Made by a program: the position numbers and the translations under genes | Assembly (NCBI GenBank): GCA_016182225.1 | Contig: JACOXV010000052.1 | Span: 1 to 19,445, forward strand | Length of the DNA stretch: 19,445 nucleotides | Origin: Candidatus Levyibacteriota bacterium | GTDB lineage: Bacteria; Patescibacteriota; Microgenomatia; Levybacterales; UBA12049 | Reading direction: 5' to 3' | Shown: positions 1-7,575 of the stretch, one piece after another | How the letters are laid out: the number at the start of each line of letters is the position of its first letter | Position numbering within the stretch: position 1 is the first letter of the stretch | The notes under the pieces: generated by a model | What the model was told of the DNA's origin: nothing | The model's input: only the letters and a program-made list of their open reading frames with translations | The model's database searches: none

Positions 1-118
1 GGAAACCGATAATTTAATATTGGAAAATCACCTCAATACTTGCGTTGCAGATTCCATTTCAAAAGGAAATAAAAAAGAGGCAATTGATGAAATAATGGAA
101 GTTTTTAAAAAGAACTAA
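1..118 (+). CDS. csoR: CsoR-like metal-sensing transcriptional repressor, 3' end only
   Basis: The window opens inside a gene whose last 38 codons (frame starting at base 2, TAA at 116-118) contain ENHLNTCV followed by a charged helix ending EVFKKN. In the CsoR/RcnR family (DUF156) the motif HxxxC at this place supplies two of the three Cu(I) ligands (His61 and Cys65 of the M. tuberculosis protein); both residues are present here. The family forms all-helical tetramers that leave DNA when Cu(I) binds. The third ligand (an upstream Cys) and the operator lie outside the window. The next gene begins 5 bases after the stop, so this repressor is probably the first regulator of the copper operon that follows. 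Partial sequence limits certainty about the metal. Confidence 0.75.
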   Translation, partial: ETDNLILENHLNTCVADSISKGNKKEAIDEIMEVFKKN

Positions 119-123
119 AGAAC

Positions 124-618
124 ATGAACGACAGAAAAATAATTATTTTAATGTTCTTGATAACTGCAGTTATTATTGTTGGGGCAATTTTTGTACTTAG
201 TTCTTCATCTGATCCCAAAATAAACGCTTCTGAAAATGCCCAGGCATATACTATTGATCCAACAAGTTTTGATTGGGGAAATATTGAATATGGAGGAGGA
301 TTGGTAGAAAAAACATTCACAATTAAAAACAACGGAAGTGATACTCTAAATCTTTTTAACGTAAAAACCTCATGTCACTGCACAAAAGCAAGAGTTGAGA
401 TTTTAGGTAAAAAAAGTCCAGCTTTTGGTATGAGCGGGGTATCTTCTTGGCTGGGAGAAGTTCCGCCGGGCAAAGAAGCCAGATTAACGGTAATTTTTGA
501 TCCAGCGTTTCATGGCCCTCAGGGAGTAGGTCCTATAACCAGATTCGTTTCTGTTGATACAAACGACAAGGGGAATTCCAAACTAACATTCACGCTTACA
601 GGAACTGTCGTAAAATGA
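124..618 (+). CDS. DUF1573 domain protein, membrane-anchored
   Basis: This 164-residue protein has one N-terminal membrane segment (about residues 5-26) and then an extracytoplasmic domain with the DUF1573 pattern: a 'FDWG.I..G' strand near residues 49-55, 'TFTIKNNGSDTL' near 64-75 and the signature 'SCHCTKA' at 83-89, followed by a beta-rich end with 'PPGKEARLTVIFDP'. DUF1573 domains are Ig/ASH-like beta sandwiches of unsettled function. The Cys-His-Cys signature (C84, H85, C86) could bind a metal or take part in thiol exchange; that is inference from its setting among copper and Dsb-type genes. It starts 5 bases after the csoR-like stop and overlaps the next gene by 4 bases (ATGA), so it is translationally coupled. 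Confidence 0.8.
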   Translation: MNDRKIIILMFLITAVIIVGAIFVLSSSSDPKINASENAQAYTIDPTSFDWGNIEYGGGLVEKTFTIKNNGSDTLNLFNVKTSCHCTKARVEILGKKSPAFGMSGVSSWLGEVPPGKEARLTVIFDPAFHGPQGVGPITRFVSVDTNDKGNSKLTFTLTGTVVK

Positions 619-1571
619 ATATCAATACTAAAAAAATCAAAAAAAAGATAAAACCATTTTTTACAAAAAAAATTTCACTTTGGTTGGTTTTAGTACTTAT
701 TCTGCAGATCTCTACCATAACAGCTTTAGTTGAGTATTATATTGTCAAAAAAAATTTTAATGATTCTATTGCAGCTCTTTCCAAAACAACTAAAAACCCC
801 GAAGAATTTGTTCAGATTCTAAAACAACAAGTGCTTCCTCAAAAAGGATATACCCTTGCAGTAAGATGGGACGATATTGGATTACAACTGATGAAAACAG
901 GAGTAATAGATAAAACAAAATATGAAGAGTTATTTTCCGGTGATACAGAAGCCATAAAACAAATGAAGTATCTTAGTAATTCATCCAAGGATAACATGGA
1001 AATGAATGAATCTAATGCTCACTTTATGGTTAATACTTTGTGGGCTGTAGGATTGGTTAATAAAAGCAAGGTTTTAGACGAAGGTCCGATGAAAACAGAA
1101 GGAGATGGAAGTTTTATGAACTATGCATCAACAGGCGGTTGGGAACTTGGAGCAAGACCGACAGAAGAGCTTTATTCTTCTCAAGAATTGATTAAACTAA
1201 CTCCTGCTCAAGAAGATTTGGTTAAGAAAATAGCGAATAATATTTACAGGCCGTGTTGTGGTAATTCTACTGCTTTTCCAGACTGTAATCATGGTATGGC
1301 TGCCTTAGGATATATCGAGCTTGCAGTAAAGCAAGGAATTTCGGATGAAAGAATATATAAGGATCTTCTGGCTCTTAACTCGTTTTGGTTTCCTCAAAAC
1401 TATATCGAGCTTGCTGTTCTCTTTCAACAAGAGGGAACCTCTTGGGATAAAATAGACTCAAGATTAGCATTATCTTCTCAATATTCTTCCGCTCAGGGCG
1501 CTGAGCAAGTAAGGCAGGGTATACAAAACGTGCCCGGCCTGAATATTCAAGGAGGGGGTTGTGGAGCTTAG
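615..1571 (+). CDS. Membrane-anchored protein of unknown function with CC-x8-C-x-H motif
   Basis: I do not recognise a named family. The 318-residue product has a basic N-terminus, one membrane segment (about residues 21-43) and a long, mainly helical outer domain. The striking part is residues 211-232, which carry C214, C215, C224 and H226 close together, followed by a region rich in Trp, Phe and Tyr (SFWFPQNYIE, 256-265). The last residues are GGGCGA, with C316 three from the end. These cysteines could bind copper or serve as partners for the CcdA-like protein encoded immediately downstream. The start overlaps the DUF1573 stop by 4 bases, and the stop codon is directly followed by the GTG start of the next gene, so the three genes are tightly coupled. 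Function is inferred only from context. Confidence 0.7.
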   Translation: MNINTKKIKKKIKPFFTKKISLWLVLVLILQISTITALVEYYIVKKNFNDSIAALSKTTKNPEEFVQILKQQVLPQKGYTLAVRWDDIGLQLMKTGVIDKTKYEELFSGDTEAIKQMKYLSNSSKDNMEMNESNAHFMVNTLWAVGLVNKSKVLDEGPMKTEGDGSFMNYASTGGWELGARPTEELYSSQELIKLTPAQEDLVKKIANNIYRPCCGNSTAFPDCNHGMAALGYIELAVKQGISDERIYKDLLALNSFWFPQNYIELAVLFQQEGTSWDKIDSRLALSSQYSSAQGAEQVRQGIQNVPGLNIQGGGCGA

Positions 1572-2429
1572 GTGGAAGAAGTTATATTTCAAACCTCACT
1601 AATTGCTGCGTTCGTGGCAGGAGTTGTTGCTTTATTCGCTCCATGCTGTATATCTTTCCTTCTCCCCGCATATCTGGGAAGTGTGTTTAAAGAAAAAGAG
1701 AAAGTTTTACTCATGACTCTTGTATTTGGTCTTGGAATATTCATCGTGATGATGCCAGCCGTCTTGGGAGTTGCTCTTTTGTCTAAAGCACTATTCATAT
1801 ATCATGACGTGATTTACTATATTGGAGGGGGAGTTATGTTACTGTCAGCAGCTATTACTTTTCTGGGATTAAAGTTTCCTATGCCGCATTTTTCAGCCCA
1901 AGAAAAAGCAACCGGAAAAACAGACATTTTGTCAATTTTCACACTTGGTATTTTTTCAGGAATAACCAGCGCATGCTGTGCTCCGGTTCTCATCGGAATA
2001 TTAACGCTTACATTTCTTTCTCCTAACTTTATTGGAGCATTAACGATTGGCGGAATGTATGTCTTCGGAATGGTACTCCCTCTTTTAATTATTGCTGTTT
2101 TTCTTTCAGGGAGAATATCAAGATTTGCTGTACTTAGAAAACAAATAATGGATTTTAAATTCTTGGGAAAAGAAAGAATAGTTACGGTAAGCTCACTGCT
2201 TGCAAGTTCAATCTTTTTCCTAGCCGGAATACTTATAATTTATCTTAAGGCAATGGGAAGACTTTCCATGGACAGTTCAGAAGGATTTTCAAAAACAATT
2301 ACAAATGCCGGAAACTACGCCAATCAAATATTTGGAAATGGACTTTTACCAAATGTTATACTGATTGTAGTTCTCTTAATCTTTTTTTATATTATAAGAC
2401 GAAAGTTAGAGGGAGGTGAGAAAAAATGA
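1572..2429 (+). CDS. CcdA/DsbD-like thiol-disulfide electron carrier (membrane)
   Basis: A 285-residue, multi-pass membrane protein of the cytochrome c biogenesis transmembrane family. Two membrane-embedded cysteine motifs, FAPCC (residues 22-26) and SACCAP (133-138), sit where CcdA/DsbD proteins carry the cysteine pair that passes electrons from cytoplasmic thioredoxin to outer-face thiol proteins. Each site here has a doubled Cys rather than the single Cys of classic CcdA. About seven hydrophobic segments can be seen, and the last, near residues 260-276, precedes a basic tail. Start: GTG at 1572, immediately after the upstream stop, with GGAG at 1563-1566 and a stronger GGAGGGGG at 1551-1558. 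Likely partners are the upstream Cys-motif protein, the DUF1573 protein and the DsbA-like protein at 6734. It overlaps the next gene by 4 bases. Confidence 0.8.
   Translation: MEEVIFQTSLIAAFVAGVVALFAPCCISFLLPAYLGSVFKEKEKVLLMTLVFGLGIFIVMMPAVLGVALLSKALFIYHDVIYYIGGGVMLLSAAITFLGLKFPMPHFSAQEKATGKTDILSIFTLGIFSGITSACCAPVLIGILTLTFLSPNFIGALTIGGMYVFGMVLPLLIIAVFLSGRISRFAVLRKQIMDFKFLGKERIVTVSSLLASSIFFLAGILIIYLKAMGRLSMDSSEGFSKTITNAGNYANQIFGNGLLPNVILIVVLLIFFYIIRRKLEGGEKK
2411..2419 (+). promoter_or_regulatory. Strong Shine-Dalgarno for the DUF5676-like gene
   Basis: GGGAGGTGA lies inside the end of the CcdA-like gene, 6 bases before the ATG at 2426. It is a near-perfect anti-SD match and fixes that start. 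It contrasts with the leaderless-looking starts of first genes elsewhere in the window. Confidence 0.7.
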
Positions 2430-2689
2430 TTAAACCTATTCCTTTTGCAAATGCTTTTGCTCTAGTAGGGCTTGGAATTTATGTAGGCTGCAGACTATTG
2501 TCCTTAATTGTTCCTGATCTTCTCTTTTCTGTAGGAAGAAGTTGGTTTCACACTTTTAATCTAGGGCCAGTAAAAGAAACAACGCCTTTTGAAATTGGAA
2601 CATTTTTGGTTGGGGGAATTACCACTGGCGCTTTAATTTGGATTACGTTTTACGCAGGTGCGTATTTGTACAATAAATTTACAAAATAA
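2426..2689 (+). CDS. Small two-span membrane protein, DUF5676-like
   Basis: 87 residues with two hydrophobic segments (about residues 7-35 and 58-82) joined by a loop containing WFHTFNLGPV. Size, topology and the 'G...GALIW..F..AYLYNK' end resemble the small DUF5676 membrane proteins that recur beside heavy-metal transport genes; this is family resemblance by eye, not a search result. The start overlaps the upstream stop (ATGA, 2426-2429) and has a strong SD. One Cys (C22) lies in the first span. The role is unknown; context suggests copper homeostasis or support for the electron-transfer membrane complex. Confidence 0.6.
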   Translation: MIKPIPFANAFALVGLGIYVGCRLLSLIVPDLLFSVGRSWFHTFNLGPVKETTPFEIGTFLVGGITTGALIWITFYAGAYLYNKFTK

Positions 2690-2745
2690 ATACGAAAATT
2701 GTGAGCCTGATTATTTATTGACTCAAGATTTTTGTTTTTATAATT

Positions 2746-3105
2746 ATGACACCAGATAAAATTTTCGCAATAATTTTTACTGTCTTTGGAATTGGATTTA
2801 CCTATTGGTATTTTTTAATGAAAAAGGATGAAGTGGTATCTGCAAAGAATGAGATAGATGTTGTTGTCCAAGGAGGATATAACCCAAGGGTTATTGCAAT
2901 TCCTCAAGGAAAAACTACAAAAATCAATTTTATAAGAAAAGATAAAAACTCGTGCCTTGAAGAAATAGTAATATCTGATTTTAAAATTAAGAAATATCTC
3001 CCTTTAAATGAAAAAGTTACTATAGAACTTGCGCCCGAAGAAAAAGGCGAATATCCTTATTCCTGCGGAATGAACATGTTCCATGGGAAGTTTATTGTGC
3101 AGTAA
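2746..3105 (+). CDS. Membrane-anchored cupredoxin-like copper protein
   Basis: 119 residues: one N-terminal membrane segment (about residues 6-24) and then a short cupredoxin domain. Ligand-like residues are C70 and the C-terminal cluster C107, M109, M111, H113 in YSCGMNMFHGK. This C...CxMxMxH arrangement is typical of the small cupredoxin_1-type domains that accompany or are fused to CopA and DsbD_2-type proteins, and it suits Cu(I) binding. The gene ends 2 bases before copA, so the protein is probably a partner on the outer face that receives or buffers exported copper. A 56-base gap separates it from the upstream gene. A TATAAT ends one base before the ATG, too close to serve this start, so transcription probably continues from upstream. 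Confidence 0.75.
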   Translation: MTPDKIFAIIFTVFGIGFTYWYFLMKKDEVVSAKNEIDVVVQGGYNPRVIAIPQGKTTKINFIRKDKNSCLEEIVISDFKIKKYLPLNEKVTIELAPEEKGEYPYSCGMNMFHGKFIVQ

Positions 3106-3107
3106 TT

Positions 3108-5327
3108 ATGGCAGAAATTAAGAAAAATTTTTCAATTAAAGGAATGCACTGTGCATCTTGCGTTCGAATTACGGAAAGAGCTTTAAAAAAAGTTCCGGGA
3201 GTATCAGATGCGGTTGTAAATCTTGCAACACAAAAAGCTACAGTCAACTTCGATGATAGTCTTTGTTCACAGAAAGATTTAGCTAAATCACTTGAAACAA
3301 CTGGATACAAACTTGAAGAAGAAAGAACAGATGAACAGGAAGAAATTGAAAAAAGAAAAGAACTTAATCAGCTCAAAATAAAAGTCTTGATGAGTTTAGC
3401 TCTCGGAGGATTGATTCTATGGGGAAGCTTTCCTGGTCTTATAGATACATCTCCTCAAATTCTTAAAAACTTTTTTGTACAGCTCATTCTTGCAATTCCA
3501 GTCCAGTTTTATGCCGGATTCACTTTCTATCAGGCAACAATTCCGGCATTAAAACACAGGACTGCCAATATGGACACTCTAGTAGTGATTGGGACAACGG
3601 TTGCATTTTCCTATTCGGTATTTGTTACATTTTTTCCTCAAATTATAGAAAGTCTTGGAATAGAACCTATGCCTTATTTTGACGTAGGAGCAATAATTAT
3701 TGGATTAATTCTCTTAGGTAGATACCTTGAGGCAAAAGCAAAAGCCGGAACGACTTCTGCTATAAAAAAACTTTTAAGTCTAGGCGCAAAGACAGCAAGA
3801 GTCATTAGGGATGAAAAAGAAATGGATGTCGCAATAGAAGAGGTGAAAGTTGGAGATCTTATAAGAGTCCGCCCGGGAGAAAAAATCCCTGTAGATGGAG
3901 AAATTGTTGAAGGTGAATCCTCGATTGATGAATCTATGGTTACAGGAGAAAGTATACCGGTAGATAAGACAAAAGAAGATCTAGTGATAGGTGCAACTAT
4001 TAATAAAACAGGAACCTTTGTATATAAGGCAAGCAAAGTTGGAGAAGAGACAATGCTTGCCCAAATTATAAAACTTGTTAGAGATGCCCAAGGGTCTAAG
4101 GCTCCAATTCAGAGACTAGCCGACGAGGTTTCTTCATATTTTGTTCCAATTGTTATTATGCTTGCTTTTTTTACATTTGGTCTTTGGTATACGATAGGAC
4201 CTGAGCCTACTCTTCTTTTTGCACTGCTTAACACCATTGCTGTTCTAATAATTGCTTGCCCTTGTGCGATGGGGCTTGCTACGCCTACAGCAATCATGGT
4301 GGGTACAGGCCAAGGAGCAGAAAAGGGAATACTTATTAAAGACGCGAAAAGTCTTGAGACAGCAAATAAAATTAAAACGGTTGTTTTTGATAAAACTGGC
4401 ACGTTAACTCAGGGCAAACCCGAAGTTGTTGATATTATTCAGCTTCATAACTTTAACCAAGATGAAATTTTAAAAATCGCTGCATCAGTTGAAAAAGGGT
4501 CTGAGCATTCTCTTGCTGAGGCTATAGTCAAAAAAGCCGAATCTGAAAATATAAATTTGGAAAAAATAGAAAAATTTGAAGCGGTCCCAGGTCTTGGAAT
4601 TAAAGCAAATATTAGGCAATATGTTGTTCTCTTAGGAAATAGGAAACTAATGGATGCTGAAAAAATAGTTATTGAAAGTAGTGTTATGAATGAGATTGAA
4701 AAATTAGAGGATGAAGGAAAGACGGTAATGATGCTCTCCTTAGCTAACAACTTAATCGGCTTAATTGCTGTCGCGGATACATTAAAAGACAGTGCCAAAG
4801 AAGGCGTAGATGCTCTTATCAAAAGGGGCGTAGAAGTAGTAATGATCTCCGGCGATAACAGAAGAAGTGCGCAGGCAATTGCCAATAAACTTGGCATCAA
4901 AAGGGTTCTCTCAGAAGTATTACCTCACGAAAAAGAAAATGAAGTCCGAAAAATTCAGGCAGAGGGTAAAAGAGTAGCAATGGTGGGGGATGGAATTAAC
5001 GATGCACCGGCTCTGGCTGCTGCAGATGTCGGAATCGCTATGGGCACGGGAACAGACGTGGCAATAGAATCTGCAGATATCACACTTGTAAATAAAGACC
5101 TTATTTCTGTAGCTTCAGCAATAGACCTTTCGAAAAAAACCATGAGAACAATAAAATTAAATTTATTTTGGGCATTTGGTTATAACGTAATTCTCATTCC
5201 TGTTGCAATGGGTATACTTTATCCGAATTTCGGTATTCTACTCAATCCTATTTTTGCATCAGGAGCAATGGCTCTTAGCTCAATTTCTGTCGTTAGCAAT
5301 TCACTACTGCTTAGAAAGATTGCTTAA
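3108..5327 (+). CDS. copA: Cu(I)-translocating P1B-1-type ATPase CopA
   Basis: 739 residues with every landmark of a copper-exporting P-type ATPase. An N-terminal HMA domain has GMHCASC (C15, C18). The actuator domain has TGES. The membrane metal site is CPC at 384-386, the phosphorylation site DKTGT starts at D428, and the ATP-binding hinge GDGIND is at 627-632. Near the C-terminus YN and MALSSISVVSNSLLL match the P1B-1 Cu+ signature. It couples ATP hydrolysis to export of Cu(I) from the cytoplasm. Unusually, the nucleotide-binding motif reads SEHS (465-468) where most family members have SEHP; the key histidine H467 is kept. It starts 2 bases after the anchored cupredoxin gene and is followed by the blaI-like gene after 18 bases. 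Confidence 0.95.
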   Translation: MAEIKKNFSIKGMHCASCVRITERALKKVPGVSDAVVNLATQKATVNFDDSLCSQKDLAKSLETTGYKLEEERTDEQEEIEKRKELNQLKIKVLMSLALGGLILWGSFPGLIDTSPQILKNFFVQLILAIPVQFYAGFTFYQATIPALKHRTANMDTLVVIGTTVAFSYSVFVTFFPQIIESLGIEPMPYFDVGAIIIGLILLGRYLEAKAKAGTTSAIKKLLSLGAKTARVIRDEKEMDVAIEEVKVGDLIRVRPGEKIPVDGEIVEGESSIDESMVTGESIPVDKTKEDLVIGATINKTGTFVYKASKVGEETMLAQIIKLVRDAQGSKAPIQRLADEVSSYFVPIVIMLAFFTFGLWYTIGPEPTLLFALLNTIAVLIIACPCAMGLATPTAIMVGTGQGAEKGILIKDAKSLETANKIKTVVFDKTGTLTQGKPEVVDIIQLHNFNQDEILKIAASVEKGSEHSLAEAIVKKAESENINLEKIEKFEAVPGLGIKANIRQYVVLLGNRKLMDAEKIVIESSVMNEIEKLEDEGKTVMMLSLANNLIGLIAVADTLKDSAKEGVDALIKRGVEVVMISGDNRRSAQAIANKLGIKRVLSEVLPHEKENEVRKIQAEGKRVAMVGDGINDAPALAAADVGIAMGTGTDVAIESADITLVNKDLISVASAIDLSKKTMRTIKLNLFWAFGYNVILIPVAMGILYPNFGILLNPIFASGAMALSSISVVSNSLLLRKIA

Positions 5328-5331
5328 TCTG

Positions 5332-5344
5332 CTACAATATGTAG
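5332..5344 (+). promoter_or_regulatory. Operator and -10 element of the blaI-like gene
   Basis: CTACA-ATA-TGTAG is a perfect 13-base inverted repeat of the TACA-Nx-TGTA type bound by BlaI/MecI/CopY repressors. Its left half contains TACAAT (5333-5338), a plausible -10 element 7 bases before the ATG at 5346. A repressor bound here would cover the promoter, consistent with autoregulation. The -35 (TTAGAA at 5311-5316) is weak. Confidence 0.65.
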
Positions 5345-5345
5345 T

Positions 5346-5726
5346 ATGAAACAAAAACCAATCAGCGAACTTGAACAATTAGTAATGAATATAATTTGGA
5401 CTAAAAAAAATTCCTCTGTAAAAGACGTAGTTGAAGCCTTGCAAAAAGAAAAAAAGCTTGCTTACACAACCGTAGCAACTATTCTTCAAAGATTGTTCAG
5501 CAAAGGATTGGTAACAAGAAAAGAGCATAAATTTGGCTACATTTATTCTCCAAAGCTTTCAAAAGAAAAATATAGCAGAAATATAGCTAGAACATTTCTT
5601 GATAAATTTGTGGATTCTTTCGGGGATATCGCAATTGCCTCATTTGCTGAAAGTATTGATAAACTTCCAGGAAAAAAAAGAGAGTATTTCCTAAAACTAC
5701 TTGAAGAAAATGATAAAAGTAAATAA
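5346..5726 (+). CDS. BlaI/MecI/CopY-family winged-helix repressor
   Basis: 126 residues. The N-terminal winged helix (about residues 5-75) follows the Penicillinase_R pattern: ISELEQLVMNIIW, then a DVVEALQ helix, the recognition helix region AYTTVATILQRLFSKGLV and the wing GYIYSP. The C-terminal helices (about 80-122) would form the dimer. It is of ordinary family length, without the CxC metal-binding tail of Enterococcus CopY, so it probably does not sense copper directly. The adjacent and overlapping M56 metallopeptidase suggests BlaR1-style proteolytic release instead. A palindrome matching the family operator overlaps its own promoter, and a second copy lies before the dsbA-like gene. The ATG at 5346 is 7 bases after a -10, so the transcript is likely leaderless. 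Confidence 0.85.
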   Translation: MKQKPISELEQLVMNIIWTKKNSSVKDVVEALQKEKKLAYTTVATILQRLFSKGLVTRKEHKFGYIYSPKLSKEKYSRNIARTFLDKFVDSFGDIAIASFAESIDKLPGKKREYFLKLLEENDKSK

Positions 5727-6705
5727 AAATCTCGTTCTTTTTTCCGGACTTCCTATTTTATTGGGAGCCCTTTTTTTGTTTATTATCCAAAAATTTTCTT
5801 CCTTAATCGGACATGCTGCATATTATTGTCAATCTTTTTTTAATGGTACCATGATTCCTATTCCTTATTATTTAAGCATTGCTCCAATTGTGCTTATTGC
5901 AACTATTCTAGCTCTCTTTTTTATTAAAATTTTTATTTTAACATTCAAAGTGCAATATTTAAAATTTGGGTTGAGAGGCAAAATAACAAGTAAAAACAAC
6001 ATAACTAAGCTTATTAAAAACCTTGGGTTAGAAAAAAGAACAGCTATTATAAGCTCGAATGAAAAGTTTGCCTTTTGCTTGGGTATTAAAACACCAAAAA
6101 TTTATATATCAACAGGGCTTATCTCCTATCTGTCTCTAAAAGAAATCGAAGCTGTACTTCGACATGAACAGTATCATCTACAAAATCATGATACCTTTAT
6201 AACAGTCGTTGCTTCAATTGCTCATTTTCTATTTCCATTTTTTCCATTACTCGATGATTTAATAAAAAGATATAGGGTGGAACGCGAAATTGCAGCTGAT
6301 AAGTTTGCTGTAAAACAATTAGGAGATTCGTATTATCTTTTGTCTGCGTTAAGAAAACTACTTACTTTTCCTACGATTGGAATCATACCCCTTACAGCAA
6401 TTGCTGATCAAGATACACTTGAACCAAGAATTTATTCTTTAGTTAACAAACACTATTCAAGGAAACATTTTCGAATAAAACATCTCTTTATTACAATATT
6501 TTCTTCTTTCGTAATCGGATTTATTGCGATAGCTCCTGTATATGCAAAAGAAATACATCATAAAGAACAAGATCTTGTCATGTTTTGTTCCGCAGAAAAT
6601 GACTGCATTCAATCATGTATGGATAATAAAAATATAAACAAATTATATTCAGATTCGAAAAATCTTCTTTTTACTCCTACAACTAAATTACCTATTGACA
6701 AATAA
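5710..6705 (+). CDS. M56-family (BlaR1-like) membrane metallopeptidase with Cys/His-rich tail
   Basis: With the ATG at 5710 the product is 331 residues; a TTG 9 bases earlier is possible but less likely. It overlaps the repressor gene by 17 bases. It has membrane segments near residues 8-28, 55-80, 165-182 and 258-278. The zinc motif is HEQYH at 152-156, with the downstream acidic motif VEREIAAD at 190-197, as in M56/BlaR1 proteases. It lacks a beta-lactam sensor domain. After the last span a short tail of about 50 residues holds H283, H284, M291, C293, C299, C303 and M304. By analogy with BlaR1 it would cleave the BlaI-like repressor when a signal binds outside. The tail's Cys/His/Met content and the surrounding genes make copper, silver or thiol stress the likely signal, but this is inference. 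Confidence 0.85.
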   Translation: MIKVNKNLVLFSGLPILLGALFLFIIQKFSSLIGHAAYYCQSFFNGTMIPIPYYLSIAPIVLIATILALFFIKIFILTFKVQYLKFGLRGKITSKNNITKLIKNLGLEKRTAIISSNEKFAFCLGIKTPKIYISTGLISYLSLKEIEAVLRHEQYHLQNHDTFITVVASIAHFLFPFFPLLDDLIKRYRVEREIAADKFAVKQLGDSYYLLSALRKLLTFPTIGIIPLTAIADQDTLEPRIYSLVNKHYSRKHFRIKHLFITIFSSFVIGFIAIAPVYAKEIHHKEQDLVMFCSAENDCIQSCMDNKNINKLYSDSKNLLFTPTTKLPIDK

Positions 6706-6732
6706 GAATATTAATTACTACACTGTGTAGTA
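6695..6732 (+). promoter_or_regulatory. Promoter with BlaI-type operator before the dsbA-like gene
   Basis: TTGACA at 6695-6700 (inside the last codons of the M56 gene), an 18-base spacer and TACACT at 6719-6724 form a promoter whose -10 lies 9 bases before the ATG at 6734. The -10 sits inside a perfect inverted repeat at 6716-6732, TACTACA-CTG-TGTAGTA, with the same TACA-N3-TGTA core as the repeat at 5332-5344. Only the core is shared, not the flanks, which supports a common protein site rather than a recent duplication. Repressor binding would block the polymerase. Confidence 0.75.
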
Positions 6733-6733
6733 G

Positions 6734-7522
6734 ATGGATTCTGAAAGTAAAAAATCAATTACAATTCCCATTCCTTCTCTTCCAAAAAAGATATCTACAA
6801 TCCAAGTTTTAGTTGCTTTTCTGATAATCGCCTCTTTCTTAATAGGAGTACTGATAACAAAAGTGAGATATTTAGAGTCTGGATCTCCTTCAAAAGCCGG
6901 CGCGGCTGCCCAGATTCCGCCATCGGACCTAGGGCAACCCCAGGCTCAACCACCCGCTAAGACAGCGAACATAGAAGATGTAAGTATTGAAGGACGACCC
7001 TTCATTGGAAAAGAAAATTCACCTGCCACGCTAGCTTATTGGCTCGATTTTCAATGTCCGTTCTGCCAAAGATTTGAAACAGATACGCTTCCAACGCTTA
7101 TAGAGAAATATGTGGATACAGGAAAACTTAGAATTGTATTTAAAAATTATCAATTTCTGGGCGAAGACTCAACAACAGCTGGACTTGCTGCACAGGCAGT
7201 CTGGGAACTTTATCCAGATAAATACATCTCTTGGCACAATGCAATGTTTGCAAAACAGGATGAAGAAAATGGTGGCTTCGGCAACAAAGAATCTGTAATT
7301 GAACTTACTAAAACAATTTCAGGTATTGATGCTGGCAAAGTATCTAGTCTTATGGATCAGAAGAAAGACGAATATCAAAAAATTCTTGATGACGACAGAA
7401 GTGAGGGTGATTCTTTTGGGGTCTCGGGAACACCCGGATTTATTATTGGCAATCAACTTATTTCCGGTGCACAAGCTACATCCTCTTTTACACAAGCTAT
7501 AGATGATATACTTAATAAATAA
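6734..7522 (+). CDS. DsbA-like thiol-disulfide oxidoreductase, membrane-anchored
   Basis: 262 residues: one membrane segment (about 22-44), a Pro/Ala/Gln-rich linker (about 50-78), then a thioredoxin-fold domain of the DsbA/Thioredoxin_4 type. The active site is C108-P-F-C111 in DFQCPFCQRF, and the cis-proline loop is SGTPGF (T233-P234). Between them lies the helical insertion expected of this family. It should introduce or shuffle disulfides in proteins outside the membrane. It begins a new transcription unit with its own BlaI-type operator, so its expression is probably tied to the same signal as the repressor/M56 pair. Copper-damaged thiol proteins or the Cys-rich products of this island are likely clients. 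The nearby CcdA-like protein could recycle it. Confidence 0.9.
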   Translation: MDSESKKSITIPIPSLPKKISTIQVLVAFLIIASFLIGVLITKVRYLESGSPSKAGAAAQIPPSDLGQPQAQPPAKTANIEDVSIEGRPFIGKENSPATLAYWLDFQCPFCQRFETDTLPTLIEKYVDTGKLRIVFKNYQFLGEDSTTAGLAAQAVWELYPDKYISWHNAMFAKQDEENGGFGNKESVIELTKTISGIDAGKVSSLMDQKKDEYQKILDDDRSEGDSFGVSGTPGFIIGNQLISGAQATSSFTQAIDDILNK

Positions 7523-7575
7523 CATCCTCGAAGTAAATTCCATTAAATAATGAAACTAAACCAAAATAATATTTT

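Noticed and set aside
2718..2744. TTGACT...TATAAT promoter before the anchored cupredoxin
   Set aside because: The spacing is 15 and the -10 ends one base before the ATG, so transcription would start inside the gene; no good downstream start keeps the membrane anchor.
5701..5709. TTG start of the M56 gene
   Set aside because: The ATG three codons later is more likely and keeps the overlap with the repressor gene; no SD favours the TTG.
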